A stretch of 64,000 bases of DNA. It comes from Bradyrhizobium embrapense. Its GTDB lineage: Bacteria; Pseudomonadota; Alphaproteobacteria; Rhizobiales; Xanthobacteraceae. The position numbers and the translations under genes are program-made. Location of the stretch: contig NZ_LFIP02000002.1 in the NCBI RefSeq assembly GCF_001189235.2, forward strand, positions 372,411-436,410, in the 5' to 3' direction. A model generated the notes under the pieces. The model was given only the letters and a program-made list of their open reading frames with translations. It was not told the origin of the DNA and searched no databases. Positions 19,044-28,670 of this stretch are shown in pieces (position 1 is the first letter of the stretch; each line of letters starts with the position of its first letter).

Positions 19044-20474
19044 CTAGTGCTTCGGTCGGTTGTTGCGGTTGTGTTGCGGATTCGGCCGGCTCTCGCGATG
19101 CAAGAAGGCGACGCCCTGGATGCCTTCGCTGTTTCCGGCCTGCGACGGACGCGGCGACTCGCCCCGGCTCGTCTGCGGCGCGCCATTATTACCACCCCGA
19201 CGGCGGCGGCGGCGAGGCCCTTTTGCACCTGGAGCGGCCTCATTCCCACGGACATTATGCGCGCGTGGCGCAGAGCGGCCGCCCCGGTGGGGGTGGGTCG
19301 CCGATGCGGGCGCCGCGGCCTCGCGGCTGCCAGCGGAGCCGCCTTGTGCGCGGCGGTCTTCCCGCGGCACGGTAATCCGGATCAGCCGCTCGATATCGCG
19401 CAGATAGCCCATCTCCTCGGCACCCGCGATCAGCGAGATCGCGACCCCGTCGGCGCCGGCACGCGCGGTGCGGCCGATGCGGTGGACGTAGGTTTCCGGG
19501 ATGTTGGGCAGGTCGAAGTTCACGACGTGGCTGACGCCGTCGACGTCGATGCCACGGGCGGCGATATCGGTCGCCACCAGCGTGCGGATCTCGCCGGAAC
19601 GGAATGCCGCCAATGTCCGCTCGCGGTGGTTCTGCGACTTGTTGCCGTGGATCGCATTGGCCTCGATGCCCGCCTTGGCAAGGCTCTTCACCACCTTGTC
19701 GGCGCCGTGTTTGGTGCGGGTAAACACCAGGGCACGATTGACCGGCTCCTGTTTCAGAAGCTGGGCGAGAACCGCCGGCTTGGCCGCGAAATCGACCTGG
19801 ATCGCGCGCTGGGCGATGCGATCCACCGTCGAGGCCACCGGCGTCACCGCCACGCGGGCCGGGTCGCGCAGCATCGCCTCGGCGAGCTCGGCGATGTCCT
19901 TGGGCATGGTGGCCGAGAAGAACAGCGTCTGCCGGCGGATCGGCAGCTTGGCGACGATTTTGCGGATGTCGTTGATGAAGCCCATGTCGAGCATGCGGTC
20001 GGCTTCATCGAGCACCAGGAACTCGACCTGGTTGAGCTTCAGCCCGTTGCTCTGCACGAGATCGAGTAAGCGGCCGGGCGTGGCGACCAGCACCTCGACG
20101 CCCTGCATCAGCGAACGGACCTGGCGGCCCATCGGCACGCCGCCGATGGCGAGCGTCGAGGACAGCCGGATGTGGCGGCCATAGGTGTTGAAGCTGTCGA
20201 GGATCTGCCCGGACAGTTCGCGGGTCGGCGACAGCACCAGCACCCGGCAGCTCTTGGGCTGCGGGCGGACGCGGTTCTCGAGCAGACGGTGCAGGATCGG
20301 CAGCGCGAAGGACGCGGTCTTGCCGGTTCCGGTCTGGGCAATGCCGACGACGTCGCGGCCGGCGAGTGCGAGCGGGATGGTCTGGGCTTGGATGGGGGTT
20401 GGCGTGAGATAATTTTCTTCTCGAAGCGCGCGGGCGATGGGATCGGCGAGGCCGAAATCCTGAAAGGAGGTCAA
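19044..20474 (-). CDS. rhlE: DEAD-box RNA helicase, RhlE type
   Basis: About 476 residues. Complete helicase motifs: Q-motif (TPTPIQAQTIP), motif I AQTGTGKTA, PTREL, DEAD, SAT, ARGIDVDG and HRIGRTARAG. The last ~100 residues are basic, Gly/Arg/Asn-rich and low complexity, typical of RNA-contact tails. The TTG at 20474 gives the family N-terminus MTSFQDFGLADP. An in-frame ATG at 20516 would add 14 residues, and an ATG further upstream at 20639 is unlikely. Neither has a convincing Shine-Dalgarno, so the start is uncertain. It heads an operon with infA; cspA next door suggests a cold-adaptation or RNA-structure function. Confidence 0.93.
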   Translation of the reverse strand: MTSFQDFGLADPIARALREENYLTPTPIQAQTIPLALAGRDVVGIAQTGTGKTASFALPILHRLLENRVRPQPKSCRVLVLSPTRELSGQILDSFNTYGRHIRLSSTLAIGGVPMGRQVRSLMQGVEVLVATPGRLLDLVQSNGLKLNQVEFLVLDEADRMLDMGFINDIRKIVAKLPIRRQTLFFSATMPKDIAELAEAMLRDPARVAVTPVASTVDRIAQRAIQVDFAAKPAVLAQLLKQEPVNRALVFTRTKHGADKVVKSLAKAGIEANAIHGNKSQNHRERTLAAFRSGEIRTLVATDIAARGIDVDGVSHVVNFDLPNIPETYVHRIGRTARAGADGVAISLIAGAEEMGYLRDIERLIRITVPREDRRAQGGSAGSREAAAPASATHPHRGGRSAPRAHNVRGNEAAPGAKGPRRRRRRGGNNGAPQTSRGESPRPSQAGNSEGIQGVAFLHRESRPNPQHNRNNRPKH

Positions 20475-20639
20475 AAGGTGGTTCTTTCCATAAAAGCCGT
20501 CATCGTCCCGGCCCATCTCGGCCGGAATCGCATGAAGGCATTCGGGGACACCCGCGTGTCTGGGGCGTCGAGCTTGGTTAGCTGAAAGGCGAGCCAGAAG
20601 CCGCTTGGGGCAGCTTGAACACGCAGCTCGCGAAGGCAC

Positions 20640-21004
20640 CGCGATGTCGCGGGCATGCCGAGGATATGGACCAGGAACTGGGCGGTTTCAAGATGATATC
20701 GCCGAGTTTGGTGCGCCGAATGCGCCGAACCATCGCGCAAACTGTCACAAATCGCTGCCGGAAATTTAGCCAAGAGGCCAATTTTGCCTATAAAATAACC
20801 TGATTGCTCTTTCGGAGGTCAAGTTGATGGCTCAATGATTGGGCGGTCGCGCTCCGTATTTGCCCGGAACCTGCGAAATTATCCTGCCCGTTCATCGGCT
20901 TACGGTGCCCACGCACCGTGGCATAGTTCTTGCGATTCCCTTAACCGCAGGCGGCCAAGCGGCCGTTCGCAGCGTTCACGCCTGCGTCAGGGAGACGACA
21001 TTTC
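20640..21004. other. Intergenic region carrying the urtA control region
   Basis: 365 bp between divergent rhlE and urtA. No credible open frame. The distal half has no recognised feature. The 90 bp next to urtA hold a sigma-54-type promoter and a palindrome (listed separately). Confidence 0.6.
20902..20934 (+). promoter_or_regulatory. Putative sigma-54 promoter with adjacent palindrome upstream of urtA
   Basis: TGGCATAGTTCTTGCG at 20919-20934 matches the -24/-12 consensus TGGCAC-N5-TTGC with exact GG-to-GC spacing and one change in the -24 box. Directly overlapping its left edge is a perfect dyad, ACGGTGC (20902-20908) and GCACCGT (20913-20919). The predicted start of transcription is ~60 bp before the urtA ATG. 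Urea uptake genes are classically NtrC/RpoN controlled, which fits. I did not find a clear NtrC-type GCACC-N5-GGTGC enhancer. Confidence 0.65.
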
Positions 21005-22333
21005 ATGCTTACTCAGCTTACTCACAAAATAACGACGATGACCCGCCGCCGCGCGCTCGCGGCGACGGCCGGCCTGGTTTTGGGCCTGGCTGCGTCCTCG
21101 CCGTTCGCGCCCGCACAAGCGGCCGATGACACCATCAAGGTTGGCATCCTGCACTCGCTATCGGGCACCATGGCCATCAGCGAGACCACGCTGAAGGACA
21201 CAATCCTTTTCCTGATCGACGAGCAGAACAAGAAGGGCGGCGTGCTCGGCAAGAAGCTCGAGGCCGTCGTCGTCGACCCCGCATCGAACTGGCCGCTGTT
21301 CGCCGAAAAGGCCCGCGAGCTGATCACCAAGGACAAGGTTGCGGTCGTGTTCGGCTGCTGGACCTCGGTGTCGCGCAAGTCCGTGCTGCCGGTGTTCAAG
21401 GAGCTCAACAACATCCTGTTCTATCCGGTGCAGTATGAGGGCGAGGAGTCCGAGCGCAACGTGTTCTACACGGGCGCAGCGCCGAACCAGCAGGCGATCC
21501 CCGCCGTCGACTATCTGATGAAGGAAGAGAAGGTGAAGCGCTGGGTGCTGGCCGGCACCGACTACGTCTATCCGCGCACCACCAACAAGATCCTGGAAGC
21601 CTATCTGAAGTCGAAGGGTGTCGCCCAGGACGACATCATGATCAACTACACGCCGTTCGGCCACTCCGACTGGCAGACGATCGTGGCCGACATCAAGAAG
21701 TTCGGCTCCGCCGGCAAGAAGACCGCCGTGGTCTCCACGATCAATGGCGACGCCAACGTTCCGTTCTACAAGGAGCTCGGCAACCAGGGCATCAAGGCGA
21801 CCGATATTCCGGTGGTCGCGTTCTCGGTCGGCGAAGAAGAGCTCGCCGGCATCGACACCAAGCCGCTGCTCGGCCATCTCGCCGCCTGGAACTACTTCGA
21901 ATCGATCAAGACCCCGGCGAACGAGAAGTTCATCAAGGAGTGGCAGGCCTACACCAAGAATCCGAAGCGCGTGACCAACGATCCGATGGAAGCGCACTAC
22001 ATCGGCTTCAACATGTGGGTGAAGGCTGTCGAGAAGGTGAAGTCGACCGATCCGGACAAGGTGATCGACGCGCTTCCGGGCACCGAGGCGCCGAACCTGA
22101 CCGGCGGCACCTCGAAGATGCTGCCGAACCACCACATCACCAAGCCGGTGTTCATCGGCGAGATCAAGGGCAACGGCCAGTTCGACGTGGTCTGGAAGAC
22201 CCCGGGCCTGGTGGCCGGCGACGCCTGGTCGAAGGAGCTCGAGGGCTCCAAGGACCTGATCGGCGATTGGGTCGGCAAGAAGTGCGGCAACTACAACACC
22301 AAGACCAACAAGTGCGGCGGCCAGGGCTCCTGA
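21005..22333 (+). CDS. urtA: Urea ABC transporter substrate-binding protein UrtA
   Basis: 442 residues. A Tat-like signal (TRRRALAATAGLVLGLAASS...AQA) is followed by a mature domain starting DDTIKVGILHSLSGTMAISE, typical of UrtA and related amide-binding proteins in the Leu/Ile/Val-binding fold. It captures urea in the periplasm for UrtBC. An AGGGAGA lies ten bases before ATG 21005; ATG 21038 is an alternative that starts at the twin-Arg motif. A stable hairpin after the gene probably sets UrtA expression above that of the membrane subunits. Confidence 0.95.
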   Translation: MLTQLTHKITTMTRRRALAATAGLVLGLAASSPFAPAQAADDTIKVGILHSLSGTMAISETTLKDTILFLIDEQNKKGGVLGKKLEAVVVDPASNWPLFAEKARELITKDKVAVVFGCWTSVSRKSVLPVFKELNNILFYPVQYEGEESERNVFYTGAAPNQQAIPAVDYLMKEEKVKRWVLAGTDYVYPRTTNKILEAYLKSKGVAQDDIMINYTPFGHSDWQTIVADIKKFGSAGKKTAVVSTINGDANVPFYKELGNQGIKATDIPVVAFSVGEEELAGIDTKPLLGHLAAWNYFESIKTPANEKFIKEWQAYTKNPKRVTNDPMEAHYIGFNMWVKAVEKVKSTDPDKVIDALPGTEAPNLTGGTSKMLPNHHITKPVFIGEIKGNGQFDVVWKTPGLVAGDAWSKELEGSKDLIGDWVGKKCGNYNTKTNKCGGQGS

Positions 22334-22380
22334 TAGGGCGCGCCTGACTCAACAACGACACAACACAACCTTCCAACACC

Positions 22381-22410
22381 GGAGAAGGCGGCATGCTCGC
22401 CGCCTTCTCC
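22381..22410 (+). terminator. Hairpin between urtA and urtB (partial terminator or mRNA stabiliser)
   Basis: Perfect 11-bp stem (GGAGAAGGCGG / CCGCCTTCTCC) with an 8-nt loop and no U-tract. It is 47 bp past the urtA stop and 23 bp before the urtB GTG. Such hairpins after binding-protein genes usually protect the upstream mRNA or attenuate the downstream genes. Confidence 0.75.
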
Positions 22411-22433
22411 TCCACTCCTGCCGGGGTACTGAC

Positions 22434-24044
22434 GTGTTTGCTATTTGTATTGATCGCTTTCGCACTCTGTTTCTCTCGATCCTGCTGCTGAGCTGCGTTG
22501 CTGTGCCGGCGCTGGCCGGCCCGTTCGAGGATTCGGTTGCCAAATTCGCCAATGACGAGTTCTCCGACACGGAGGCTGCGATCGGCGAGGTTGCTGCATC
22601 GGGCAATGCGCTCGCCTCGCCCATCATCAGCGCGCTGCAGGACGGCCGGTTGTCGGCCGATCCCGACAGCAAGAAGGTCTTCATCACCCAGGCCGATGGC
22701 AAGATCGTCGACGCCGCAACCGGCGCGGCCGTCGACAAGCTGCCCGACAATGCGGCCGCGGTTCGTCTCAACAACCGCCTGCGCCGCACCGTGGAGGCCG
22801 CGCTCGGCGGCCTGACGCTGCTGTCGCCGGATCCGGCCAAGCGCCTCGCCGCGGCGCAATCGGTGTTCAAGAGCCACGAGGAGAATCTGCTGCCGACGGT
22901 GGAGGGCGCGCTCGCCAAGGAGAGCGTCAAGTCGATCAAGCAGGCCTTCGCCGAGGCGCGCGCCGCCATCATCCTGTTCAAGTCGGATGCATCGGACAGT
23001 GACAAGCTCGACGCCGTCGCCGTGGTCAAGGCGCGTGGCGACCAGGAGGCGCTGGCGCTGCTCACCGGGCTCGGCGACCAGCCGCCGGTGGTCGCCAAGG
23101 CGGCGGCAGCCGCGGTGACATCGATCCAGAGCAATCTCGCGATGTGGTCGATGGTGCAGAACGCCTGGTACGGCCTGTCGCTCGGCTCGGTGCTGCTGCT
23201 CGCCGCGATCGGGCTTGCCATCACCTTCGGCGTGATGGGCGTCATCAACATGGCGCATGGCGAGATGGTGATGCTAGGCGCCTACACCACCTTCGTGGTG
23301 CAGGAGGTGATCCGCACCCGTTATCCCGCGCTGTTCGACTATTCGCTGCTGATCGCGGTGCCGCTCGCCTTCCTGGTCGCGGGGTTCATCGGCGTCCTGA
23401 TTGAGCGCACCATCATCCGCTTCCTCTACGGCCGTCCGCTGGAGACGCTGCTCGCGACCTGGGGCCTGTCGCTGGTGCTGCAGCAGGCCGTGCGCACCGC
23501 GTTCGGCCCGACCAACCGCGAGGTCGGCAATCCGTCCTGGATGAGCGGCGCCTTCGAGCTCGGCCAGATCACCATCACCTATAACCGGCTCTGGATTCTC
23601 TGCTTCACGCTCGCGGTGTTCGCCATCCTGCTGGCGATGCTGCGCTACACCGCGCTCGGGCTCGAGATGCGCGCGGTGACGCAGAATCGCCGCATGGCGG
23701 CCTCGATGGGGATCGCCACCTCGCGCGTGGACGCGCTGACCTTCGGCCTCGGCTCGGGGATCGCGGGCATCGCCGGCGTGGCGTTGTCGCAGATCGACAA
23801 TGTCAGTCCGAATCTCGGCCAGAGCTACATCATCGACAGTTTCATGGTCGTGGTGTTCGGCGGCGTCGGCAATCTCTGGGGCACGCTGGTCGGCGCGTTC
23901 ACGCTCGGCATCGCCAACAAGTTCCTCGAGCCGGTGGCGGGCGCCGTGCTCGGCAAGATCGCGATCCTGGTGCTGATCATCCTGTTCATCCAGAAGCGGC
24001 CGCGCGGCCTGTTCGCGCTCAAGGGCTGGGCGGTGGAAGCATGA
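22434..24044 (+). CDS. urtB: Urea ABC transporter permease UrtB
   Basis: 536 residues. A signal-like hydrophobic N-terminus and a ~200-residue soluble, periplasmic region come first, a feature particular to UrtB among LivH-type permeases. From ~235 onward there are about eight membrane segments with LivH-family sequence (GVMGVINMAHGEMVMLGAY near 260, VSPNLGQSYIIDSFMVVVFGGVGNLWGT near 460). The start is GTG 22434; no better ATG exists in frame. Its end overlaps urtC by 4 bp (ATGA). Confidence 0.94.
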   Translation: MFAICIDRFRTLFLSILLLSCVAVPALAGPFEDSVAKFANDEFSDTEAAIGEVAASGNALASPIISALQDGRLSADPDSKKVFITQADGKIVDAATGAAVDKLPDNAAAVRLNNRLRRTVEAALGGLTLLSPDPAKRLAAAQSVFKSHEENLLPTVEGALAKESVKSIKQAFAEARAAIILFKSDASDSDKLDAVAVVKARGDQEALALLTGLGDQPPVVAKAAAAAVTSIQSNLAMWSMVQNAWYGLSLGSVLLLAAIGLAITFGVMGVINMAHGEMVMLGAYTTFVVQEVIRTRYPALFDYSLLIAVPLAFLVAGFIGVLIERTIIRFLYGRPLETLLATWGLSLVLQQAVRTAFGPTNREVGNPSWMSGAFELGQITITYNRLWILCFTLAVFAILLAMLRYTALGLEMRAVTQNRRMAASMGIATSRVDALTFGLGSGIAGIAGVALSQIDNVSPNLGQSYIIDSFMVVVFGGVGNLWGTLVGAFTLGIANKFLEPVAGAVLGKIAILVLIILFIQKRPRGLFALKGWAVEA

Positions 24045-25210
24045 CGCCGCATATCCTGACCCGTTCGCTCGATCGCGCCGCGACCGCGTTCGTCCTGATC
24101 GTCGCCGCGGTCGGCGTGCTGATCCCGCTGTCGAACCTGCTGCTGCCGCAGGGATCGATGTTCCAGGTGCCTACCTATCTGGTGGCGCTGTGGGGCAAAT
24201 ATGTCTGCTACGCCATCCTCGCGCTCGCGATCGATCTGATCTGGGGCTATTGCGGCATCCTTTCGCTCGGCCATGGCGCGTTCTTCGCGCTCGGCGGCTA
24301 CGCCATGGGCATGTACCTGATGCGGCAGATCGGCAGCCGTGGCGTCTACGGCAACCCTGTTCTGCCCGACTTCATGGTGTTCCTGAACTGGGACAAGCTG
24401 CCCTGGTACTGGTACGGCTTCGATAAATTCTGGTTTGCTGCCTTGATGGTGCTGCTGGTGCCGGGCCTGCTCGCCTTCTGCTTCGGCTGGCTCGCCTTCC
24501 GCTCGCGTGTCACCGGCGTGTATCTGTCGATCATCACGCAGGCCATGACCTATGCGCTGCTGCTCGGCTTCTTCCGCAACGATTTCGGCTTCGGCGGCAA
24601 CAACGGCCTGACCGATTTCAAGGACATCCTCGGCTTCAACGTGCAGGCCGAAGGCACCCGTGCCGTGCTGTTCCTGCTGAGCTGCCTGGCGCTGATCGTC
24701 GCCTTCCTGATCTGCCGCGCGATCGTGACCTCGAAGCTTGGCAAGGTCCTGATCGCGGTGCGCGACGCCGAAAGCCGTACCCGCTTCCTCGGCTATCGCG
24801 TCGAATCCTACAAGCTGTTCGTGTTCACGCTGTCGGCCTGCATGGCCGGCGTCGCCGGCGCGCTCTATGTGCCGCAGGTCGGCATCATCAACCCGAGCGA
24901 GTTCGCGCCCGGCAATTCGATCGAGGCGGTGATCTGGGTCGCTGTCGGCGGCCGCGGCACGCTGGTCGGCGCCGCGCTCGGCGCGGTCGTCGTCAACTAT
25001 GCCAAGACGTTCTTCACCTCCGGGCCGCTGGCGCCGTACTGGCTGTTCATGCTGGGCGCGCTGTTCATCCTGGTCACTCTGCTGTTGCCCAAGGGCATCG
25101 TCGGCACCTTCAACAGCTGGTGGGAGCCGATCAGGGCAAGGCGCAACTCGCCCGATGCGGAGAGTGCGGCGCGCGAAGACGGCGTCGGCGCGCCGAACCC
25201 GGCGGAGTAG
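24041..25210 (+). CDS. urtC: Urea ABC transporter permease UrtC
   Basis: 389 residues, LivM-type permease with about nine to ten membrane segments. Conserved stretches include GYCGILSLGHGAFFALGGYAMGMYL near 70-90 and GRGTLVGAALGAVVVNYAKTFF near the end, and the tail is charged. It forms the inner-membrane channel with UrtB. It overlaps urtB by 4 bp, and urtD starts 5 bp after its stop, so it is a tight operon. Confidence 0.95.
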   Translation: MTPHILTRSLDRAATAFVLIVAAVGVLIPLSNLLLPQGSMFQVPTYLVALWGKYVCYAILALAIDLIWGYCGILSLGHGAFFALGGYAMGMYLMRQIGSRGVYGNPVLPDFMVFLNWDKLPWYWYGFDKFWFAALMVLLVPGLLAFCFGWLAFRSRVTGVYLSIITQAMTYALLLGFFRNDFGFGGNNGLTDFKDILGFNVQAEGTRAVLFLLSCLALIVAFLICRAIVTSKLGKVLIAVRDAESRTRFLGYRVESYKLFVFTLSACMAGVAGALYVPQVGIINPSEFAPGNSIEAVIWVAVGGRGTLVGAALGAVVVNYAKTFFTSGPLAPYWLFMLGALFILVTLLLPKGIVGTFNSWWEPIRARRNSPDAESAAREDGVGAPNPAE

Positions 25211-25214
25211 GCAG

Positions 25215-25976
25215 ATGAACGTCATGGATACCCGCGCCACTTCGGCCATGCTCTACCTCGACGGCGTGCACGTCTCGTTCGACGGCTTTCACGCCATCAA
25301 CAATCTGTCGCTGACGCTCGCGCCCGGCGAGATGCGCGCGATCATCGGCCCGAACGGCGCCGGCAAGACCACGATGATGGACATCATCACCGGCAAGACC
25401 AAGCCGGATGAGGGCACCGTGCTGTTCGACGGCACCGTCGACCTGACCCGGCTCGACGAGACCCGCATCGCCGAGCTCGGCATCGGCCGCAAATTCCAGA
25501 AGCCGACGGTGTTCGAGAGCCAGACCGTGCAGGACAATCTGCTGCTCGCGCTCAATGTCGATCATTCCGTGCGCGGCACGCTGTTCTGGCGCGGCAGCAA
25601 GGCGGAGTCCGAGCGCATCGACAAGGTGCTCGAGACCATCCGCCTGACCGATGCGCGCAACCGCCTCGCCGGCAGCCTGTCGCATGGCCAGAAGCAGTGG
25701 CTCGAGATCGGCATGCTGCTGGCGCAGGACCCCAAGGTGCTGCTGGTCGACGAGCCGGTCGCCGGGATGACCGACGTCGAGACCCATCTCACCGCGGAGC
25801 TGCTGAAGGAGATCAACAAGAACCACACCATCATGGTGGTCGAGCACGACATGACCTTCGTGCGCGAGCTCGGCGTCAAGGTCACCTGCCTGCACGAAGG
25901 CACGGTGCTCGCCGAAGGTTCGATCGACCAGGTGTCGTCGAACGAACGGGTGGTCGAAGTGTATCTGGGGCGCTAG
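25215..25976 (+). CDS. urtD: Urea ABC transporter ATP-binding protein UrtD
   Basis: 253 residues, LivG-type ATPase. Walker A GPNGAGKTT at 45-53, signature LSHGQKQWLEIG near 157 (variant of LSGGQ, usual for UrtD), Walker B VLLVDEPVAGM near 177, H-loop VVEHD. The GFHAINNLSLTL start of the domain is characteristic. ATG 25215 is chosen because it follows urtC directly; the open frame extends upstream only as an overlap with urtC. Confidence 0.95.
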   Translation: MNVMDTRATSAMLYLDGVHVSFDGFHAINNLSLTLAPGEMRAIIGPNGAGKTTMMDIITGKTKPDEGTVLFDGTVDLTRLDETRIAELGIGRKFQKPTVFESQTVQDNLLLALNVDHSVRGTLFWRGSKAESERIDKVLETIRLTDARNRLAGSLSHGQKQWLEIGMLLAQDPKVLLVDEPVAGMTDVETHLTAELLKEINKNHTIMVVEHDMTFVRELGVKVTCLHEGTVLAEGSIDQVSSNERVVEVYLGR

Positions 25977-25980
25977 GGCG

Positions 25981-26676
25981 ATGCTGAAGGTCGACAACAT
26001 CAACCTCTATTACGGCGCGGCGCAGGCCTTGCGCGGGGTGTCGCTGACCGCCGAGCCCGGCAAGGTCACGTGCGTGCTCGGCCGCAACGGCGTCGGCAAG
26101 ACCTCGCTGCTGCGCGCCATGGTCGGCCAGTATCCGATCGCCTCCGGCGCGATCAATTTCGACGGCAAGGACATCACCGCGCTGAAGCCCTATGAGCGGG
26201 CGCGGCGCGGCATCGGCTTCGTGCCGCAGGGCCGCGAGATCTTCCCGCTGCTGACGGTGGAGGAGAACCTCAAGACTGGCTTCGGTCCGCTGAAGCGCGA
26301 GGACCGCAACATCCCCGATGACGTATTCTCGCTGTTTCCGGTGCTGCAGACCATGCTGGGCCGCCGCGGCGGCGACCTCTCCGGCGGCCAGCAGCAGCAG
26401 CTCGCGATCGGCCGCGCGCTGGTGATGCGGCCAAAGCTCCTGCTGCTAGACGAGCCGACCGAAGGCATCCAGCCCTCGATCATCAAGGACATCGGCCGCG
26501 CCATCTCCTATCTGCGCAATCTCGGCAACATCGCCATCGTGCTGGTCGAACAATATCTCGACTTTGCCTGCGAACTCGGCGACAGTTTTGCCGTGATGGA
26601 CCGGGGCGCGGTGAAATATGCCTGCGATCGCGCAAGCCTCGATCCCGCCGAGATCAGCCGCCAGATGGCGCTGTGA
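25981..26676 (+). CDS. urtE: Urea ABC transporter ATP-binding protein UrtE
   Basis: 231 residues, LivF-type ATPase. Walker A GRNGVGKTS at 34-42, signature LSGGQQQQLAIGRAL near 135, Walker B LLLLDEPTEGIQPS, followed by the H-loop region VLVEQYLDFA. UrtD and UrtE form the heterodimeric motor of the urea importer. It begins 4 bp after urtD. ureD follows 50 bp later, joining uptake and hydrolysis in one transcription unit. Confidence 0.95.
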   Translation: MLKVDNINLYYGAAQALRGVSLTAEPGKVTCVLGRNGVGKTSLLRAMVGQYPIASGAINFDGKDITALKPYERARRGIGFVPQGREIFPLLTVEENLKTGFGPLKREDRNIPDDVFSLFPVLQTMLGRRGGDLSGGQQQQLAIGRALVMRPKLLLLDEPTEGIQPSIIKDIGRAISYLRNLGNIAIVLVEQYLDFACELGDSFAVMDRGAVKYACDRASLDPAEISRQMAL

Positions 26677-26726
26677 ACAGGATGTGACGCCGCCCTTTGT
26701 GGCGTGGGTTGAGGGAGCGTCGGAGA

Positions 26727-27563
<837 letters not shown>

Positions 27564-27609
27564 ATGCCTGTGGCTCAACCAATCCTTTCAAGATCATCAG
27601 AGTGCTCGC

Positions 27610-27912
27610 ATGAATTTGTCTCCCCGCGAAAAGGACAAGCTCCTGGTTTCGATGGCCGCGATGGTGGCGCGCCGCCGGCTCGAGCGTGGCGTGAAGCTGA
27701 ACCATCCCGAAGCGGTGGCGCTGATTACCGATTACATCGTCGAGGGCGCGCGCGACGGCCGCACCGTCGCCGAGCTGATGCAGGCGGGCGCCAAGGTCCT
27801 GACCCGCGCGCAGGTGATGGACGGCATCCCGGAGATGATCCACGACATCCAGGTTGAGGCGACATTCCCCGACGGCACCAAGCTCGTCACCGTGCACGAG
27901 CCGATCCGATAG
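27610..27912 (+). CDS. ureA: Urease gamma subunit UreA
   Basis: 100 residues, normal size for the family, starting [23 protein letters not shown] with the conserved [13 protein letters not shown] and [32 protein letters not shown] regions. It is a structural subunit of the nickel urease that hydrolyses urea to ammonia and carbamate. It is encoded separately from ureB, nine bases upstream, as in the Klebsiella-type three-gene urease. Confidence 0.97.
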   Translation: MNLSPREKDKLLVSMAAMVARRRLERGVKLNHPEAVALITDYIVEGARDGRTVAELMQAGAKVLTRAQVMDGIPEMIHDIQVEATFPDGTKLVTVHEPIR

Positions 27913-27921
27913 GAGCGCGAC

Positions 27922-28227
27922 ATGATCCCCGGCGAACTCTTCATCAAGGACGGCGAGATCGAGCTCAATGCCGGCCGCAAGACCGTGACGCTGTCGGTCG
28001 CCAACACCGGCGACCGCCCGATCCAGGTCGGCTCGCACTACCACTTCTTCGAGACCAATCCGGCGCTGAAATTCGATCGCAGACGCGCCCGCGGCATGCG
28101 CCTCGACATCGCTGCCGGCACCGCCGTCCGCTTCGAGCCCGGCCAGACCCGCGACGTGCAACTGGTGGCGCTCGCCGGCAAGCGTGTGATCCACGGCTTC
28201 CGCGCCGAGGTGAAGGGGAAGCTGTGA
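27922..28227 (+). CDS. ureB: Urease beta subunit UreB
   Basis: 101 residues with the UreB signatures [38 protein letters not shown] and [16 protein letters not shown]. Complete and of standard length. Unusually it is not followed directly by ureC: 443 bp of repeat-rich DNA and then an HD-domain gene intervene. Confidence 0.97.
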   Translation: MIPGELFIKDGEIELNAGRKTVTLSVANTGDRPIQVGSHYHFFETNPALKFDRRRARGMRLDIAAGTAVRFEPGQTRDVQLVALAGKRVIHGFRAEVKGKL

Positions 28228-28590
28228 TCCTTCGTGAGGTGAGCACATCGGTAGGGCTCCCTCCCCCCTTGCGGGGAAGGGTTGGGGAGAGGGGTAAGCC
28301 GCTGACCGATGATATCCTGCGAGCGCGCGCAATCCGGCTCGGCAGCTCGAATGTCGCTAGCGTGGTTGTTGCGTCACGTTATCCAGCTGAGCAAGCGGCA
28401 CCCCTCTCCCTAACCCTCCCCCGCAAGGGGGGAGGGAACCCTGCCGTCGGAGGCTTCCTTACATCTGATGCCGATGGAATGGAGAAGCTGTGATGCTGCG
28501 CGGAGAAGCTTCAGCACCAAGTAAGGTGAGCACGTTGGTCAGGCTCCCTCCCCCCTTGCGGGGGAGGGCTGGGGAGAGGGGTGAGCCGCG
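28218..28590. repeat. Three copies of a palindromic repeat between ureB and the HD-domain gene
   Basis: A motif of the form GGCTCCCTCCCCCCTTGCGG...GGGGAGAGGGG-AGCCG occurs at about 28254-28302 (+), 28401-28437 (inverted) and 28542-28588 (+). The module between ureB and 28494 is flanked by an 11-bp direct repeat, GAAGCTGTGAT (28218-28228 and 28484-28494), as if inserted or duplicated at the ureB stop codon. The C-rich/G-rich halves can pair. No gene is credible in 28228-28670. The element type resembles repeats common in Bradyrhizobium genomes. Confidence 0.75.
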
Positions 28591-28670
28591 GGCTCTGGCC
28601 AAACAGATTCGGGAAGTCGGTGCAACGCGGCTCCGCAACGCGCGCCTCTGCACAGGGGCGCTGTAGCCGC

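Noticed and set aside
20867..20893. GGAAC ... CGTT pair upstream of urtA
   Set aside because: Spacer is 18 bp, outside the 16-17 bp accepted for EcfG, and a better sigma-54 promoter lies closer to the gene.
23825..25249. 474-residue open frame antisense to urtB/urtC
   Set aside because: Shadow; rich in Gln/Glu/Arg without domains.
28224..28493. 89-residue open frame downstream of ureB
   Set aside because: Runs through the palindromic repeats; no RBS and no protein-like sequence.
28250..28590. Repeated palindromes as a possible CRISPR array
   Set aside because: Only three copies, in both orientations and with unequal spacing; no cas genes in the window.
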